From an uncultured Lachnospiraceae bacterium (GTDB lineage Bacteria; Bacillota; Clostridia; Lachnospirales; Lachnospiraceae): a stretch of DNA of 52,839 bases. The first letter of the stretch is position 1. The number at the start of each line of letters is the position of its first letter. Below the pieces are notes generated by a model. That model did not search any database, was not told where the DNA came from, and saw only the letters and a program-made list of their open reading frames with translations. A program made the translations under genes and the position numbers. Below are positions 8,900-17,044 of the stretch, piece after piece. The stretch covers positions 1-52,839 of the forward strand of contig CANRZW010000026.1 in NCBI GenBank assembly GCA_947644545.1, written 5' to 3'.

Positions 8900-8909
8900 G
8901 AAGAAAAGA

Positions 8910-8945
8910 CGATCAGATCATTTATACAGAGATCTGATCGTTTTT
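8910..8945. terminator. Bidirectional hairpin terminator between convergent genes
   Basis: CGATCAGATC (8910-8919) pairs perfectly with GATCTGATCG (8931-8940) across an 11-nt loop, followed on the plus strand by TTTTTATCG. On the minus strand the stem is followed by TCTTTTCTTC. The right half of the stem lies inside the last codons of the minus-strand PHP gene (its stop is at 8922-8924). Confidence 0.85.
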
Positions 8946-9770
8946 ATCGTTTAGTGAGATATATCGTGTACGGATCTGATGTCTGGAGCGGATAGACTCA
9001 ATGATCTGGTTTTCCATTAATTCCAGATTTCTTGCTTTGCGGCGGAACAGAGCACAGGCGTTGTTGTAGAACCAGAAAGAATATACGAGTACGTTGTTAA
9101 TTTTTCCAAGCTTGTCTTTCGTAGTATGTTCATAATGCCGTCCGCCTATGACGGTGGATTTGCCGGTTTTGATATAATGGATCAGTTCTGTCTCGGTAGT
9201 GATATACTCCTGCAGGATCGTATAACCCAGACCGACACAGGCAGCCTTGTGGGAATCACTGCCGCCGATGCAGGGAAGGTGATATTTGCTGGCAAGGCGC
9301 ATGGCGCTCATATTGGAATCTGCGTCTTCACATGCGTTGTACCCTTCTATAAAGTCAAATTTCTTATAGATAAACTGTGAAAGCCTGCCATGGAGGGTAT
9401 TACGTATGCTTAGGAATTTCTCGCCGCAGGGATGAGCCGGGCCGATGATACCGCCATAGCGATGAACGATCTCGATCAGAAGAATGACAGGGAGCCCGCG
9501 CAGCTCCAGAATAGGCAGCTTTACTCCGGTAGGCATGACGATCAGCATATGCCCGGCATCGATCGTATCATATTCGATCCCTTTAAGAACTACGAAGTCT
9601 TCCGGTTTCTTGGATAACTTCTTGTAATAGCGGTAAGCTTTATAAGAATCATGATCTGTGATCAGCATACCCTGATAGCCCTTCTGCTGTAAGATCTCAA
9701 TATTTTCCAGCAATTCCAGCTTGCAATCCGGAGAGCCTTCTTTTGTATGACAGTGCATATCTAATTTCAT
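8922..9770 (-). CDS. PHP-domain metal-dependent phosphoesterase
   Basis: 282-residue protein of the PHP superfamily. Metal ligands are visible: H6-C-H8 in LDMHCHT, D39-H40 in ITDHDS, Glu in KGIEYDT, His in GPAHPCG, and the C-terminal GGSDSH. This is the set of a YciV/TrpH-like or PHP-C phosphatase, acting on nucleotides or small phosphate esters in the cytoplasm. About 60 C-terminal residues lie beyond the barrel. It points against the neighbouring plus-strand genes and shares a terminator with the CmpB-type gene. The AT-rich 9771-9915 stretch should hold its promoter. The exact substrate cannot be read. Confidence 0.88.
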   Translation of the reverse strand: MKLDMHCHTKEGSPDCKLELLENIEILQQKGYQGMLITDHDSYKAYRYYKKLSKKPEDFVVLKGIEYDTIDAGHMLIVMPTGVKLPILELRGLPVILLIEIVHRYGGIIGPAHPCGEKFLSIRNTLHGRLSQFIYKKFDFIEGYNACEDADSNMSAMRLASKYHLPCIGGSDSHKAACVGLGYTILQEYITTETELIHYIKTGKSTVIGGRHYEHTTKDKLGKINNVLVYSFWFYNNACALFRRKARNLELMENQIIESIRSRHQIRTRYISLNDKNDQISV

Positions 9771-9915
9771 CTGACTATATTATGCCTTTCCGTTTGTTTT
9801 CAATGTTATTTTTATTCCGAAGCGCATTGCAATCAACTTTATTCTACCTCTATTATTCGGAAAAATCTATCTTTTTTTGCATCCTTTTTTCTCCAATAGC
9901 AAATATTGTCTTTGT

Positions 9916-9944
9916 GTCATAACTTGGACAAAGGCTCATATATT
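9916..9944 (+). promoter_or_regulatory. Sigma-E-like promoter of the spoIIIA operon
   Basis: GTCATAA (9916-9922) and CATATATT (9937-9944) are separated by 14 bp and closely resemble the mother-cell sigma-E boxes (GTCATATT and CATACAAT). The predicted start near 9951 falls at the AGGAGG site of spoIIIAA, so the leader would be very short. The spoIIIA operon is a known sigma-E target in Bacillus, which supports the call. Confidence 0.6.
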
Positions 9945-9963
9945 GAGATAAGGAGGGATGCGG

Positions 9964-10908
9964 ATGAGAGCAGAAGAGTTGTTCCACATGTTTCCGCAGG
10001 TCATGCGCAGCCGCTGGGAACAGGTGGCAGGACTGGCTGACAGACTGCAGGAGATCAGGCTGCGTGTAAATGTTCCGGCAGCAGTCTGGATCGATAACCG
10101 GGAATGGTTCGTAGATGCGGAAGGTATGTTGATGGACAGGCAGCCCGGATCAGGAGCTTACAGAGCGGAAGAACTGGAGATGATCTTGAAGCATTTGTGC
10201 CAGTATTCCGTATATGCATTTACAGATGAAATACGACAGGGGTTTCTTACCATACAAGGGGGACATCGCATCGGGCTTTCGGGACAGGTTATTCTGGAAG
10301 AGCAGGACCGGATCCGCAATTTAAAATACATACGATATTTAAATATACGTATCGCACACGAGATCAAAGGTGTGGCGGATAAGGTACTTCCTTATCTATA
10401 TGACAGCCGGGGACAGGCACTGAATACATTGTTGATCTCGCCGCCGGGATGCGGAAAGACAACCATGCTGCGCGATATTATCAGATATCTGTCCAACGGC
10501 ACAAAGTACGGAAGAGGGATGAATGTCAGTGTTGTGGATGAACGTTCGGAGATTGCCGGGAGTTATCTTGGGGCAGCGCAGAACGATGTAGGAATCAGGA
10601 CGGACGTGTTGGACGGATGTCCGAAGCAGGAAGGCATGATGCTGTTGATCCGTGCAATGTCCCCTCAGGTGCTGGCAGTAGATGAACTGGGAAGCGAGGG
10701 GGATATCAGGGCGCTGCAGATGGCCAGCGGATGCGGATGCAGGCTGATCGCTACGATACACGGCAGTTCTCTTGAGGAAGTGAGAAACAAGAAATACATG
10801 CGTAATGTTATCGAAGGCAGACTTTTTGAACGATACCTTGTGCTCACCAGAAGGAGCGGAAGATGCGAGATTGAAGGCATCTATGACCGGGAAGGAATGC
10901 GATGTTGA
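9964..10908 (+). CDS. spoIIIAA: Stage III sporulation protein AA (secretion-type ATPase)
   Basis: ATPase of the SpoIIIA-SpoIIQ channel that links mother cell and forespore after engulfment, related to type II/IV secretion ATPases. About 314 residues. Walker A LISPPGCGKTTMLRD, Walker B VLAVDELGSEGD, and the conserved VVDERSEIAG block. It would act on the mother-cell face. The start at 9964 is preferred to ATG 9958 because AGGAGG ends 7 nt upstream of it. First gene of eight; its end overlaps spoIIIAB by 7 bp. Confidence 0.96.
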   Translation: MRAEELFHMFPQVMRSRWEQVAGLADRLQEIRLRVNVPAAVWIDNREWFVDAEGMLMDRQPGSGAYRAEELEMILKHLCQYSVYAFTDEIRQGFLTIQGGHRIGLSGQVILEEQDRIRNLKYIRYLNIRIAHEIKGVADKVLPYLYDSRGQALNTLLISPPGCGKTTMLRDIIRYLSNGTKYGRGMNVSVVDERSEIAGSYLGAAQNDVGIRTDVLDGCPKQEGMMLLIRAMSPQVLAVDELGSEGDIRALQMASGCGCRLIATIHGSSLEEVRNKKYMRNVIEGRLFERYLVLTRRSGRCEIEGIYDREGMRC

Positions 10909-11420
10909 AATTGTTGGGAAGCCTCGGCATTCTGATCGGATGCGTCGGCCTCGGCATTGACAGGATCGGGGATGAGAAGGGCAGGATCAGTCATTTACAG
11001 GAACTGATCCGTATTATAAGGAGAATACAGAGCGAGGTCAGCTATGGCAAGCACACACTTCCGGAAATCTGTCTGATTCTTGCCGGAACCTGTGCCGCAC
11101 CTTACCGGGAATGTTTCAGAGCGATCTATGATAAGGCAGGGCAGGAGGCGGGGAGCTGCTTAGAGCAAATATGGAGGCAGGAACTCACACAATGCATGCA
11201 GAACGTACAGCTGCAGGAAGAGGAGAAAGAAGTATTAAGGGATCTGCCGCAGAATCTGGGAATACAGGAAGAAAAGTATCAGGCGGAAAGCATCGGACAA
11301 TCCGCAGATCTGCTCATCAGAAAGTGCAGGGAGGCTGAGGATGCTTATGCTAATAAGTCCAGGATGATATTTAGCCTGAGCATTCTGTCGGGTGTATTTC
11401 TGGCGATCCTGTTTCTGTAG
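10902..11420 (+). CDS. spoIIIAB: Stage III sporulation protein AB
   Basis: 172-residue membrane protein of the SpoIIIA complex with a type II secretion GspF-like fold. One hydrophobic segment lies at each end (LLGSLGILIGCVGLGI and FSLSILSGVFLAILFL), and a helical cytoplasmic part with HLQELIRIIRRIQSEVSYGKHTLPEI, the most conserved stretch of the family, lies between them. Length matches the Bacillus protein (171). It overlaps spoIIIAA and is followed after 22 bp by spoIIIAC. Confidence 0.95.
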   Translation: MLKLLGSLGILIGCVGLGIDRIGDEKGRISHLQELIRIIRRIQSEVSYGKHTLPEICLILAGTCAAPYRECFRAIYDKAGQEAGSCLEQIWRQELTQCMQNVQLQEEEKEVLRDLPQNLGIQEEKYQAESIGQSADLLIRKCREAEDAYANKSRMIFSLSILSGVFLAILFL

Positions 11421-11442
11421 GGCGGATACATAAGGAGGAGAC

Positions 11443-11637
11443 ATGAGCGTAAGTCTTATATTTAAGATAGCAGCAGTCGGTATTCTGGTGACAATCTTAA
11501 ATCAGGTATTGAAGCATAGCGGAAGAGAGGAACATGCGTTTCTGATCAGTCTGGCGGGGTTGATCCTGGTACTGACATGGCTGATTCCCTATATCTATGA
11601 TCTGTTTGTGATGGTGCAGGATCTGTTTGCGTTATAA
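11443..11637 (+). CDS. spoIIIAC: Stage III sporulation protein AC
   Basis: Small membrane protein of 64 residues with two helices (LIFKIAAVGILVTILNQVL and AFLISLAGLILVLTWLI), joined by KHSGREEHA, the typical SpoIIIAC hairpin. It forms part of the membrane platform of the feeding-tube complex. Length is that of the family (about 65). A strong AGGAGG site precedes the ATG. Confidence 0.95.
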   Translation: MSVSLIFKIAAVGILVTILNQVLKHSGREEHAFLISLAGLILVLTWLIPYIYDLFVMVQDLFAL

Positions 11638-11669
11638 ATGCGGGAATCTATTCTTATGGAGAAAATATT

Positions 11670-12056
11670 ATGGAGATCATCAAAATCGGGTTTATCGGCA
11701 TTGTGGGGATTCTGCTTGCGGTTCCCCTGAAAAGTTATAAAGCGGAGTATGGTATTTATATTGGACTTGCTGTCTGTCTCATCATTTTTTCCTATGCGGT
11801 ACAGTATTTTGTCGGTATTTTGTCGGCCATGGGAGAATTGAGGAAGTATCTTGAGAATAACTATAGTTATTTAACAGTGCTCTTAAAGGCTGTGGGGGCG
11901 ACTTATGCATGTGAGTTCTGTGCCGGGATCTGTAAGGATGCAGGATATGGCGGCATAGCGGGACAGGTGGAAATGCTGGGCAAGCTGTATATTCTGCTGG
12001 CAGGAATGCCGGTGCTATTGTTGCTGCTTGAGAATATACAGGCGATAGCCGGGTGA
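11670..12056 (+). CDS. spoIIIAD: Stage III sporulation protein AD
   Basis: 128-residue membrane protein with about four helices: IKIGFIGIVGILLAVPL, YIGLAVCLIIFSYAVQYFVG, the YSYLTVLLKAVGATYACEFCAGICKDAGYGGIAGQVEMLGK core, and a last LLAGMPVLLLLLENI. The EFC-G-CKDAGY-aiA-qvE block is a family hallmark. Partner of SpoIIIAC in the channel platform. GGAG lies 8 nt before the ATG. Confidence 0.95.
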   Translation: MEIIKIGFIGIVGILLAVPLKSYKAEYGIYIGLAVCLIIFSYAVQYFVGILSAMGELRKYLENNYSYLTVLLKAVGATYACEFCAGICKDAGYGGIAGQVEMLGKLYILLAGMPVLLLLLENIQAIAG

Positions 12057-12078
12057 AAGGATGTGAAAGAACAGGGAT

Positions 12079-13146
12079 ATGGGGATTGAAGATGGCGCTC
12101 TATTATGGGAAGAGATGGATATGAACGCTCTGATGGTCGATTTTCAGAAGCTGTATCCGGAATATACCTTCGATGGAAAAGCAGTGATGAACCTCCTTGT
12201 ACAAGGGAAATTGTGGGATGCCCTGAAAGAACTGGGAAATGGTATAACGGGTGTGATTTACTCGCAGACGGGAGAGATCAAGGCATTATTTTTCACCATA
12301 TTGGTATTGGGGATCGTGGCAGCGCTGTTTATTAATTTCGCGGATCTTTTTCAGGATCATCAGGTATCGGATCTGGCTTTTTATTTTGTCTATATGCTCA
12401 TGATCGTGGTGTTGTTGAAATCCTTTGAGAGCGGGATGGGTGTTGTAAGAGAGATCCTGCAGTCCGTGACTACCTTTATGCGGCTTTACATACCCACTTA
12501 TATGGTGGCTGTAGGCAGCGCCTCCGGAGCCGCGTCCGCATCGGTCTATTACCAGGTATTATTATTCATGGTCTATCTGATAGAATGGGGCTATCTGACG
12601 ATTCTGCTGCCGGCGGTATACAGCTTTGTCTTGTTGACGATTATCAACGGCGTGTGGATGGAGGAAAAGCTGAATCTCCTTCTCGAACTGCTGGGGAAGG
12701 CAATCGTGGTCAGTATAAAGATAACAATTGGAATTATTACGGGATTCAGTATATTGCAGGCGATGATATCCCCTGTTATTGATTCACTGCAGTCTTCGGT
12801 GCTCAAAAAAGCCATGTCGGCGATACCGGGGATTGGAGGATTGACGGAGGGAATGTTTGAGATGGTGGTGGGGTCTGCCGTTCTGGTCAAGAACAGTGTA
12901 GGACTGTATATCACTTTTGTTTTGATCGTACTGTGTTGTGTGCCGATCCTGAAATTACTGCTTTTGGGAGGGGTGATCAAATTAAGCGCCGCCCTGATGG
13001 GGATCATTAGCGACAGGCGCATGACAAACTGTGCAAACCGGGTTGGTGACGGTAACTTTATGCTGTTGAAGATAGCCTTGTCCTCCGTGGGAATGTTTGT
13101 GATACAGATCGCTGTCATTACGTATACAACGAGCGGAAGAATGTAG
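12079..13146 (+). CDS. spoIIIAE: Stage III sporulation protein AE
   Basis: 355-residue polytopic membrane protein of the SpoIIIA complex. Six or more helices run from about residue 70 (LFFTILVLGIVAALFINFADLF) to the end; the PGIGGLTEGMFEMVVGSAVLVKN-SVG block is a family signature. The Bacillus homologue is made with a cleaved signal sequence; here the N-terminus is hydrophilic (MGIEDGALLWEEMDMNAL) and a stop codon at 12064-12066 closes the frame just upstream, so none can be encoded. The ribosome site for 12079 is weak; ATG 12121 is an alternative start. Confidence 0.94.
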   Translation: MGIEDGALLWEEMDMNALMVDFQKLYPEYTFDGKAVMNLLVQGKLWDALKELGNGITGVIYSQTGEIKALFFTILVLGIVAALFINFADLFQDHQVSDLAFYFVYMLMIVVLLKSFESGMGVVREILQSVTTFMRLYIPTYMVAVGSASGAASASVYYQVLLFMVYLIEWGYLTILLPAVYSFVLLTIINGVWMEEKLNLLLELLGKAIVVSIKITIGIITGFSILQAMISPVIDSLQSSVLKKAMSAIPGIGGLTEGMFEMVVGSAVLVKNSVGLYITFVLIVLCCVPILKLLLLGGVIKLSAALMGIISDRRMTNCANRVGDGNFMLLKIALSSVGMFVIQIAVITYTTSGRM

Positions 13147-13187
13147 TGGTGGATCCGTGCAGCAGCCTGAAGAAGGAGGAATATGTC

Positions 13188-13886
13188 ATGACAGAGAATA
13201 TCAAGCAGATCGGCCTGTTTATGATTGTGGCGCAGACATTCATGCATTTTGCTGCCGGAAAGCAGTATGAGAAGTACATGAAGATTATCGCGGGCATCAT
13301 CGTATTATTATTGTTTGTACGTCCCTTTTCGACGTCCGATGAAGATTTTGCGAGTCGGTGGCAGAAGGAGATGGCCCGGCTGACAGATCAAATAGAAAGC
13401 CATAATGACAGGTGGCAGAACACCATGACGGAGTCGGAGTATGGAAGCGAGGATACGGCGCTGCGTCAGCTTGCGGAGGAGATCCGGCGGAAACTGAATG
13501 CGGAAAAGACTTCGGACGAGTACGACGTCACCGACGTTAGGATCAAGTGGGGACAGCGTACGGACCAGACGCTTGTCGTGGACCGTATCAGAATAGCACT
13601 CCGGACAGCCTGTGACGGGGAAACGCCGGAAGAAAGGGTGGTGGTCGACCCGGTTATGATCGAGGAGGTACAGATAGGGACGCAGGAAAACGCCGGGGCG
13701 CAGAGACCGAAAGCGGAGAGGCAGGAGGATGAGGCGGCTTATGAGGGCGGGAAGTACAGTGAGGGGCAGGAGAATGCAGGACAGCTGGACCGGGTTGAAG
13801 CGGTGCAGGAGTATCGCAGCATGTTTGCCGCAATTCTGGGAATAGACGAGGAGAGAGTGGAGGTGGTCATGGATGGGGGATGGTAA
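13188..13886 (+). CDS. spoIIIAF: Stage III sporulation protein AF
   Basis: About 232 residues. Two N-terminal helices (IGLFMIVAQTFMHFAAG and IIAGIIVLLLFVRPF) anchor a soluble domain with the ring-building-motif type fold seen in SpoIIIAF, SpoIIIAG and SpoIIIAH. The start at 13188 is chosen because AAGGAGGA lies 7 nt upstream; the frame is open back to 13146 without a ribosome site. A low-complexity Glu/Gly/Gln-rich stretch lies around residues 165-205 (AERQEDEAAYEGGKYSEGQE). It overlaps spoIIIAG by 14 bp. Confidence 0.93.
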   Translation: MTENIKQIGLFMIVAQTFMHFAAGKQYEKYMKIIAGIIVLLLFVRPFSTSDEDFASRWQKEMARLTDQIESHNDRWQNTMTESEYGSEDTALRQLAEEIRRKLNAEKTSDEYDVTDVRIKWGQRTDQTLVVDRIRIALRTACDGETPEERVVVDPVMIEEVQIGTQENAGAQRPKAERQEDEAAYEGGKYSEGQENAGQLDRVEAVQEYRSMFAAILGIDEERVEVVMDGGW

Positions 13887-14484
13887 GAAGCTGCTGCAGA
13901 AACTGACAGGGGGAAAGAAGCTGCAGAAGGATCAGTGCCTGATCATTATTCTGTTTGGCATTTTATTGTGTGTGATTGCAATTCCGACCGAAAAAAAACA
14001 AACAAAGTCCGATTTATTGAACATTAAGAATGATACAATAGATGATCATATGGGTCAGGATACGGGAGAAGCGTCCGATGAGTATGTGGGGTATTGGGAG
14101 GATAAGCTGGAGCGGACATTGCGATATGTGGAGGGTGTGGGTAAAGTTAAGGTATTGATCACACTGCAGACTTCCGAACAGAAGATCGTAGAGAAGGACG
14201 GTCCGGAGGAATATTCGGATACGACGGAGAAGGATACCGCCGGAGGCAGCCGCGTGATCGGGAACAGCAGGATCGAGAAGAGTACAATCTATACGACGGA
14301 CGGACAAGGGGGGAATATCCCTTATGTTGTGATGACGATACCGCCTGCAGTGGAAGGGGTGGTGGTGATCGCACAGATAGCGGATCGGGAGAATATCCAG
14401 GAAAATATTATTGAAGCAATTCAGGTATTATTTGATATCGAAGCGAATAAGATAAAAATAGTTAAGATGAAAAATAATCAGTGA
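13873..14484 (+). CDS. spoIIIAG: Stage III sporulation protein AG
   Basis: 203 residues: short basic cytoplasmic start, one helix (LIIILFGILLCVIAIP), then an extracytoplasmic ring-forming domain (YVEGVGKVKVLITLQTSEQK and PPAVEGVVVIAQIADRENIQ). The Bacillus homologue assembles a large ring in the intermembrane space, forming part of the channel. Length fits the family (about 200-230). It is translationally coupled to spoIIIAF by overlap. Confidence 0.95.
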   Translation: MGDGKKLLQKLTGGKKLQKDQCLIIILFGILLCVIAIPTEKKQTKSDLLNIKNDTIDDHMGQDTGEASDEYVGYWEDKLERTLRYVEGVGKVKVLITLQTSEQKIVEKDGPEEYSDTTEKDTAGGSRVIGNSRIEKSTIYTTDGQGGNIPYVVMTIPPAVEGVVVIAQIADRENIQENIIEAIQVLFDIEANKIKIVKMKNNQ

Positions 14485-14497
14485 AGGGGAGAAAGAA

Positions 14498-15211
14498 TTG
14501 AAAAATATGATCAAGAAGAACCAAATGATGATCACGGCGCTGGCGATTATGATCGCTGTAGCGGGATACCTGAACTTCGCAGGTACGAAAGTAACGGATG
14601 AGGATCTTATGACGGTCAATGGGGAGATCGCAACGGATGATCTGGGTAATCTGGCGAAGAGCCAGGACGAAACGGATTATGCCGGCCTGATGGATCTGTC
14701 CGAGGAAGATCTGGAGCAGGCATCCGGAGATATCGAGAGCCTTGACAGTGACGTGACTATGGCGGTGAGCGGCGGTATTGATGAGGAACTTGCCGAAGCG
14801 CTGGCGGAAGAACAGATGGAAGACGTACCGGGAGAAGCCGTATTTACGTCAGGGGCAGTCTCCGAAATGTCCGGCGCTAAGATGCAGAAGGAGCAGACAA
14901 GGGCGCAGAACAAGGAAACTCTTCTGGAGATCATCAATAATGCCAACATCAGCGATACACAGAAGCAGGAAGCCGTGAACAGCATGATTTCCATGACGGA
15001 TATCGCGGAAAAGGAAACGGCTGCAGAGATCCTGCTGGAGGCCAAGGGATTTGCGGACGCTATCGTCAGCATTGACGGTGAGAGCGTGGATGTAGTAGTG
15101 AATACGGAAGAGCTGACGGAGGCACAGCGTGCACAGATCGAAGATATTGTGATCCGTAAGACCGGTGTTGGAGCCGAGTCGATCGTGATCAGTACAGTTA
15201 ATGCAAATTAA
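14498..15211 (+). CDS. spoIIIAH: Stage III sporulation protein AH
   Basis: 237 residues with one N-terminal helix (ITALAIMIAVAGYLNFAG) and an extracellular ring-forming domain at about 125-237 (NKETLLEIINNANISDTQ, AEILLEAKGFADAIVSID, TGVGAESIVIST). In Bacillus this domain binds forespore SpoIIQ across the septal space. The start is TTG at 14498 with AAGGGG 8 nt upstream; ATG 14507 is an alternative. An acidic linker (residues about 35-95, many Asp/Glu) separates helix and domain. Last gene of the operon. Confidence 0.95.
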   Translation: MKNMIKKNQMMITALAIMIAVAGYLNFAGTKVTDEDLMTVNGEIATDDLGNLAKSQDETDYAGLMDLSEEDLEQASGDIESLDSDVTMAVSGGIDEELAEALAEEQMEDVPGEAVFTSGAVSEMSGAKMQKEQTRAQNKETLLEIINNANISDTQKQEAVNSMISMTDIAEKETAAEILLEAKGFADAIVSIDGESVDVVVNTEELTEAQRAQIEDIVIRKTGVGAESIVISTVNAN

Positions 15212-15259
15212 GTGCATAATCAGGAGTTTTATGATAGAATATATCCGTATGGCATTTTT

Positions 15260-15348
15260 GCAGCGGGAATCTGATCAAAGCAGCCGCTGCCCACTGATTC
15301 TAGCGCAGATCATTGCCGGTCCCTGCGTTATCCGGTATGATGGTGGGC
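15260..15348 (+). other. Structured intergenic region between spoIIIAH and prfC
   Basis: Two nested-looking inverted repeats in a 204-bp gap: GCAGCGG (15260-15266) with CCGCTGC (15284-15290), and a longer one with GCCCAC (15289-15294) pairing GTGGGC (15343-15348) around ATCATTGCCGG (15309-15319) and CCGGTATGAT (15332-15341). No T tract follows, so a classical terminator is not supported. It lies upstream of the predicted prfC promoter and may be the 3' end of the spoIIIA transcript or a DNA-level site. Confidence 0.5.
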
Positions 15349-15374
15349 AGAGCAGCGCTGTATGGTGCGTGCAC

Positions 15375-15383
15375 TGATATAAT
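15375..15383 (+). promoter_or_regulatory. Extended -10 promoter of prfC
   Basis: TGATATAAT is a perfect extended -10 (TGn plus TATAAT at 15378-15383), 32 bp before the GTG start. The -35 region (15355-15360, GCGCTG) is poor, as is usual for extended -10 promoters. The leader would be about 25 nt, carrying the GGAGG site. Confidence 0.6.
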
Positions 15384-15415
15384 AGTTATGATATAGAAGC
15401 TGGAGGATAAATTAC

Positions 15416-17008
15416 GTGGGCAATTACGCGGAGCAGATTAACAAAAGAAGAACTTTTGCGATCATATCGCACCCGGATGCGGGCAAGACGACATTGACGG
15501 AGAAATTTCTGCTATATGGCGGAGCGATCAATCTTGCGGGCAGTGTCAAGGGGAAAGCGACTGCGAGACATGCAGTCTCTGACTGGATGGAGATCGAGAA
15601 AGAAAGAGGTATCTCGGTTACATCATCGGTACTGCAATTTGAATACGACGGATTTTGCATTAACATTCTGGATACGCCGGGGCATCAGGATTTCTCGGAG
15701 GATACCTATAGAACATTGATGGCGGCAGATTCGGCAGTTATGGTCATTGACGCATCCAAGGGAGTGGAGGCACAGACCCGTAAGCTCTTTAAGGTATGCG
15801 TTATGCGGCATATCCCGATCTTTACCTTTATCAATAAGATGGACAGGGATGCCAACGATACGTTCGAGCTGCTTGACGAGATCGAGAAGGAGCTTGGCAT
15901 TGCTACCTGCCCCATTAACTGGCCGATCGGATCCGGGAAGCGGTTTAAGGGAGTCTATGAGCGCGCGAGCCGCAGTGTTATCACCTATGCGGATACGGAG
16001 AAGGGAACGAAAGAAGGACATGCTACCCGGATACCGATCGGGGAGGACGCCCTGTTGACTGAGCAGATCGGAGAAGAGCAGAAAGAACTGCTTATGGAGG
16101 AAATCGAGCTGTTGGACGGAGCCAGTGCGGAATATGATCTGGATCTCATTCAGGCGGGTGAGCTGACGCCGGTATTTTTTGGATCTGCGCTCACGAATTT
16201 CGGTGTGGAGATTTTTCTGCAGCACTTTTTGCAAATGACTACAACGCCGCTGCCCCGCAAGGCGGATATTGGACTGATTGATCCGGTTGAACATGAATTC
16301 TCGGCCTTTGTCTTTAAGATTCAGGCCAATATGAATAAGGCGCACAGGGACAGGGTGGCTTTTATGCGTATCTGTTCCGGAAGATTTGACGCGGGCGCCG
16401 AAGTGAAGCATGTACAGGGCGGCAAAGTGATGCGTCTGTCTCAGCCGCAGCAGATCATGGCGGATGAGCGCAAGATCTTAAACGAGGCCTTTGCAGGCGA
16501 TATCATCGGTGTTTTTGATCCCGGTATCTTTTCTATCGGCGATACGATCTGTATGCCGAAAGAACAGTTTGCCTATGAGGGGATTCCTACTTTCGCGCCG
16601 GAGCACTTTGCGAGAGTGCGGCAGATGGATACCATGAAGAGAAAGCAGTTCGTGAAAGGGATCACGCAGATCGCACAGGAGGGAGCGATCCAGATCTTCC
16701 AGGAATTTAATACCGGTATGGAAGAGATCATCGTAGGCGTGGTGGGAGTGCTCCAGTTCGATGTTCTGAAATACCGCCTGGAAAATGAATACAATGTAGA
16801 GATCAGGCTGGAGAATCTGCCGTATGAGCATATTCGCTGGATCGAGAATAAAGAGATCGATCTGGACAGACTGACAGGAACTTCTGACATGAAGAAGATC
16901 CGGGATCTGAAGGGGAATCCGCTCTTATTGTTTGTGAATCAATGGAGTGTCGGCATGACACTGGACAGGAATGAAGGACTGGTTCTGTCGGAGTTTGGAC
17001 GAAATTAA
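15416..17008 (+). CDS. prfC: Peptide chain release factor 3
   Basis: Translational GTPase of 530 residues that recycles RF1/RF2 from the ribosome after termination. G1 SHPDAGKTTLTEK (about residues 18-30), switch and G2 region GISVTSS, G3 DTPGHQDF, and G4 NKMDRD are all intact; the domain order and length match RF3 rather than EF-G (no domain IV and V). Start GTG with GGAGG 9 nt upstream. It has its own promoter and stands alone after the sporulation operon. Confidence 0.96.
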   Translation: MGNYAEQINKRRTFAIISHPDAGKTTLTEKFLLYGGAINLAGSVKGKATARHAVSDWMEIEKERGISVTSSVLQFEYDGFCINILDTPGHQDFSEDTYRTLMAADSAVMVIDASKGVEAQTRKLFKVCVMRHIPIFTFINKMDRDANDTFELLDEIEKELGIATCPINWPIGSGKRFKGVYERASRSVITYADTEKGTKEGHATRIPIGEDALLTEQIGEEQKELLMEEIELLDGASAEYDLDLIQAGELTPVFFGSALTNFGVEIFLQHFLQMTTTPLPRKADIGLIDPVEHEFSAFVFKIQANMNKAHRDRVAFMRICSGRFDAGAEVKHVQGGKVMRLSQPQQIMADERKILNEAFAGDIIGVFDPGIFSIGDTICMPKEQFAYEGIPTFAPEHFARVRQMDTMKRKQFVKGITQIAQEGAIQIFQEFNTGMEEIIVGVVGVLQFDVLKYRLENEYNVEIRLENLPYEHIRWIENKEIDLDRLTGTSDMKKIRDLKGNPLLLFVNQWSVGMTLDRNEGLVLSEFGRN

Positions 17009-17044
17009 GACCGGCAGTGCATCGCAGGATGAGAGGATGTGCAT

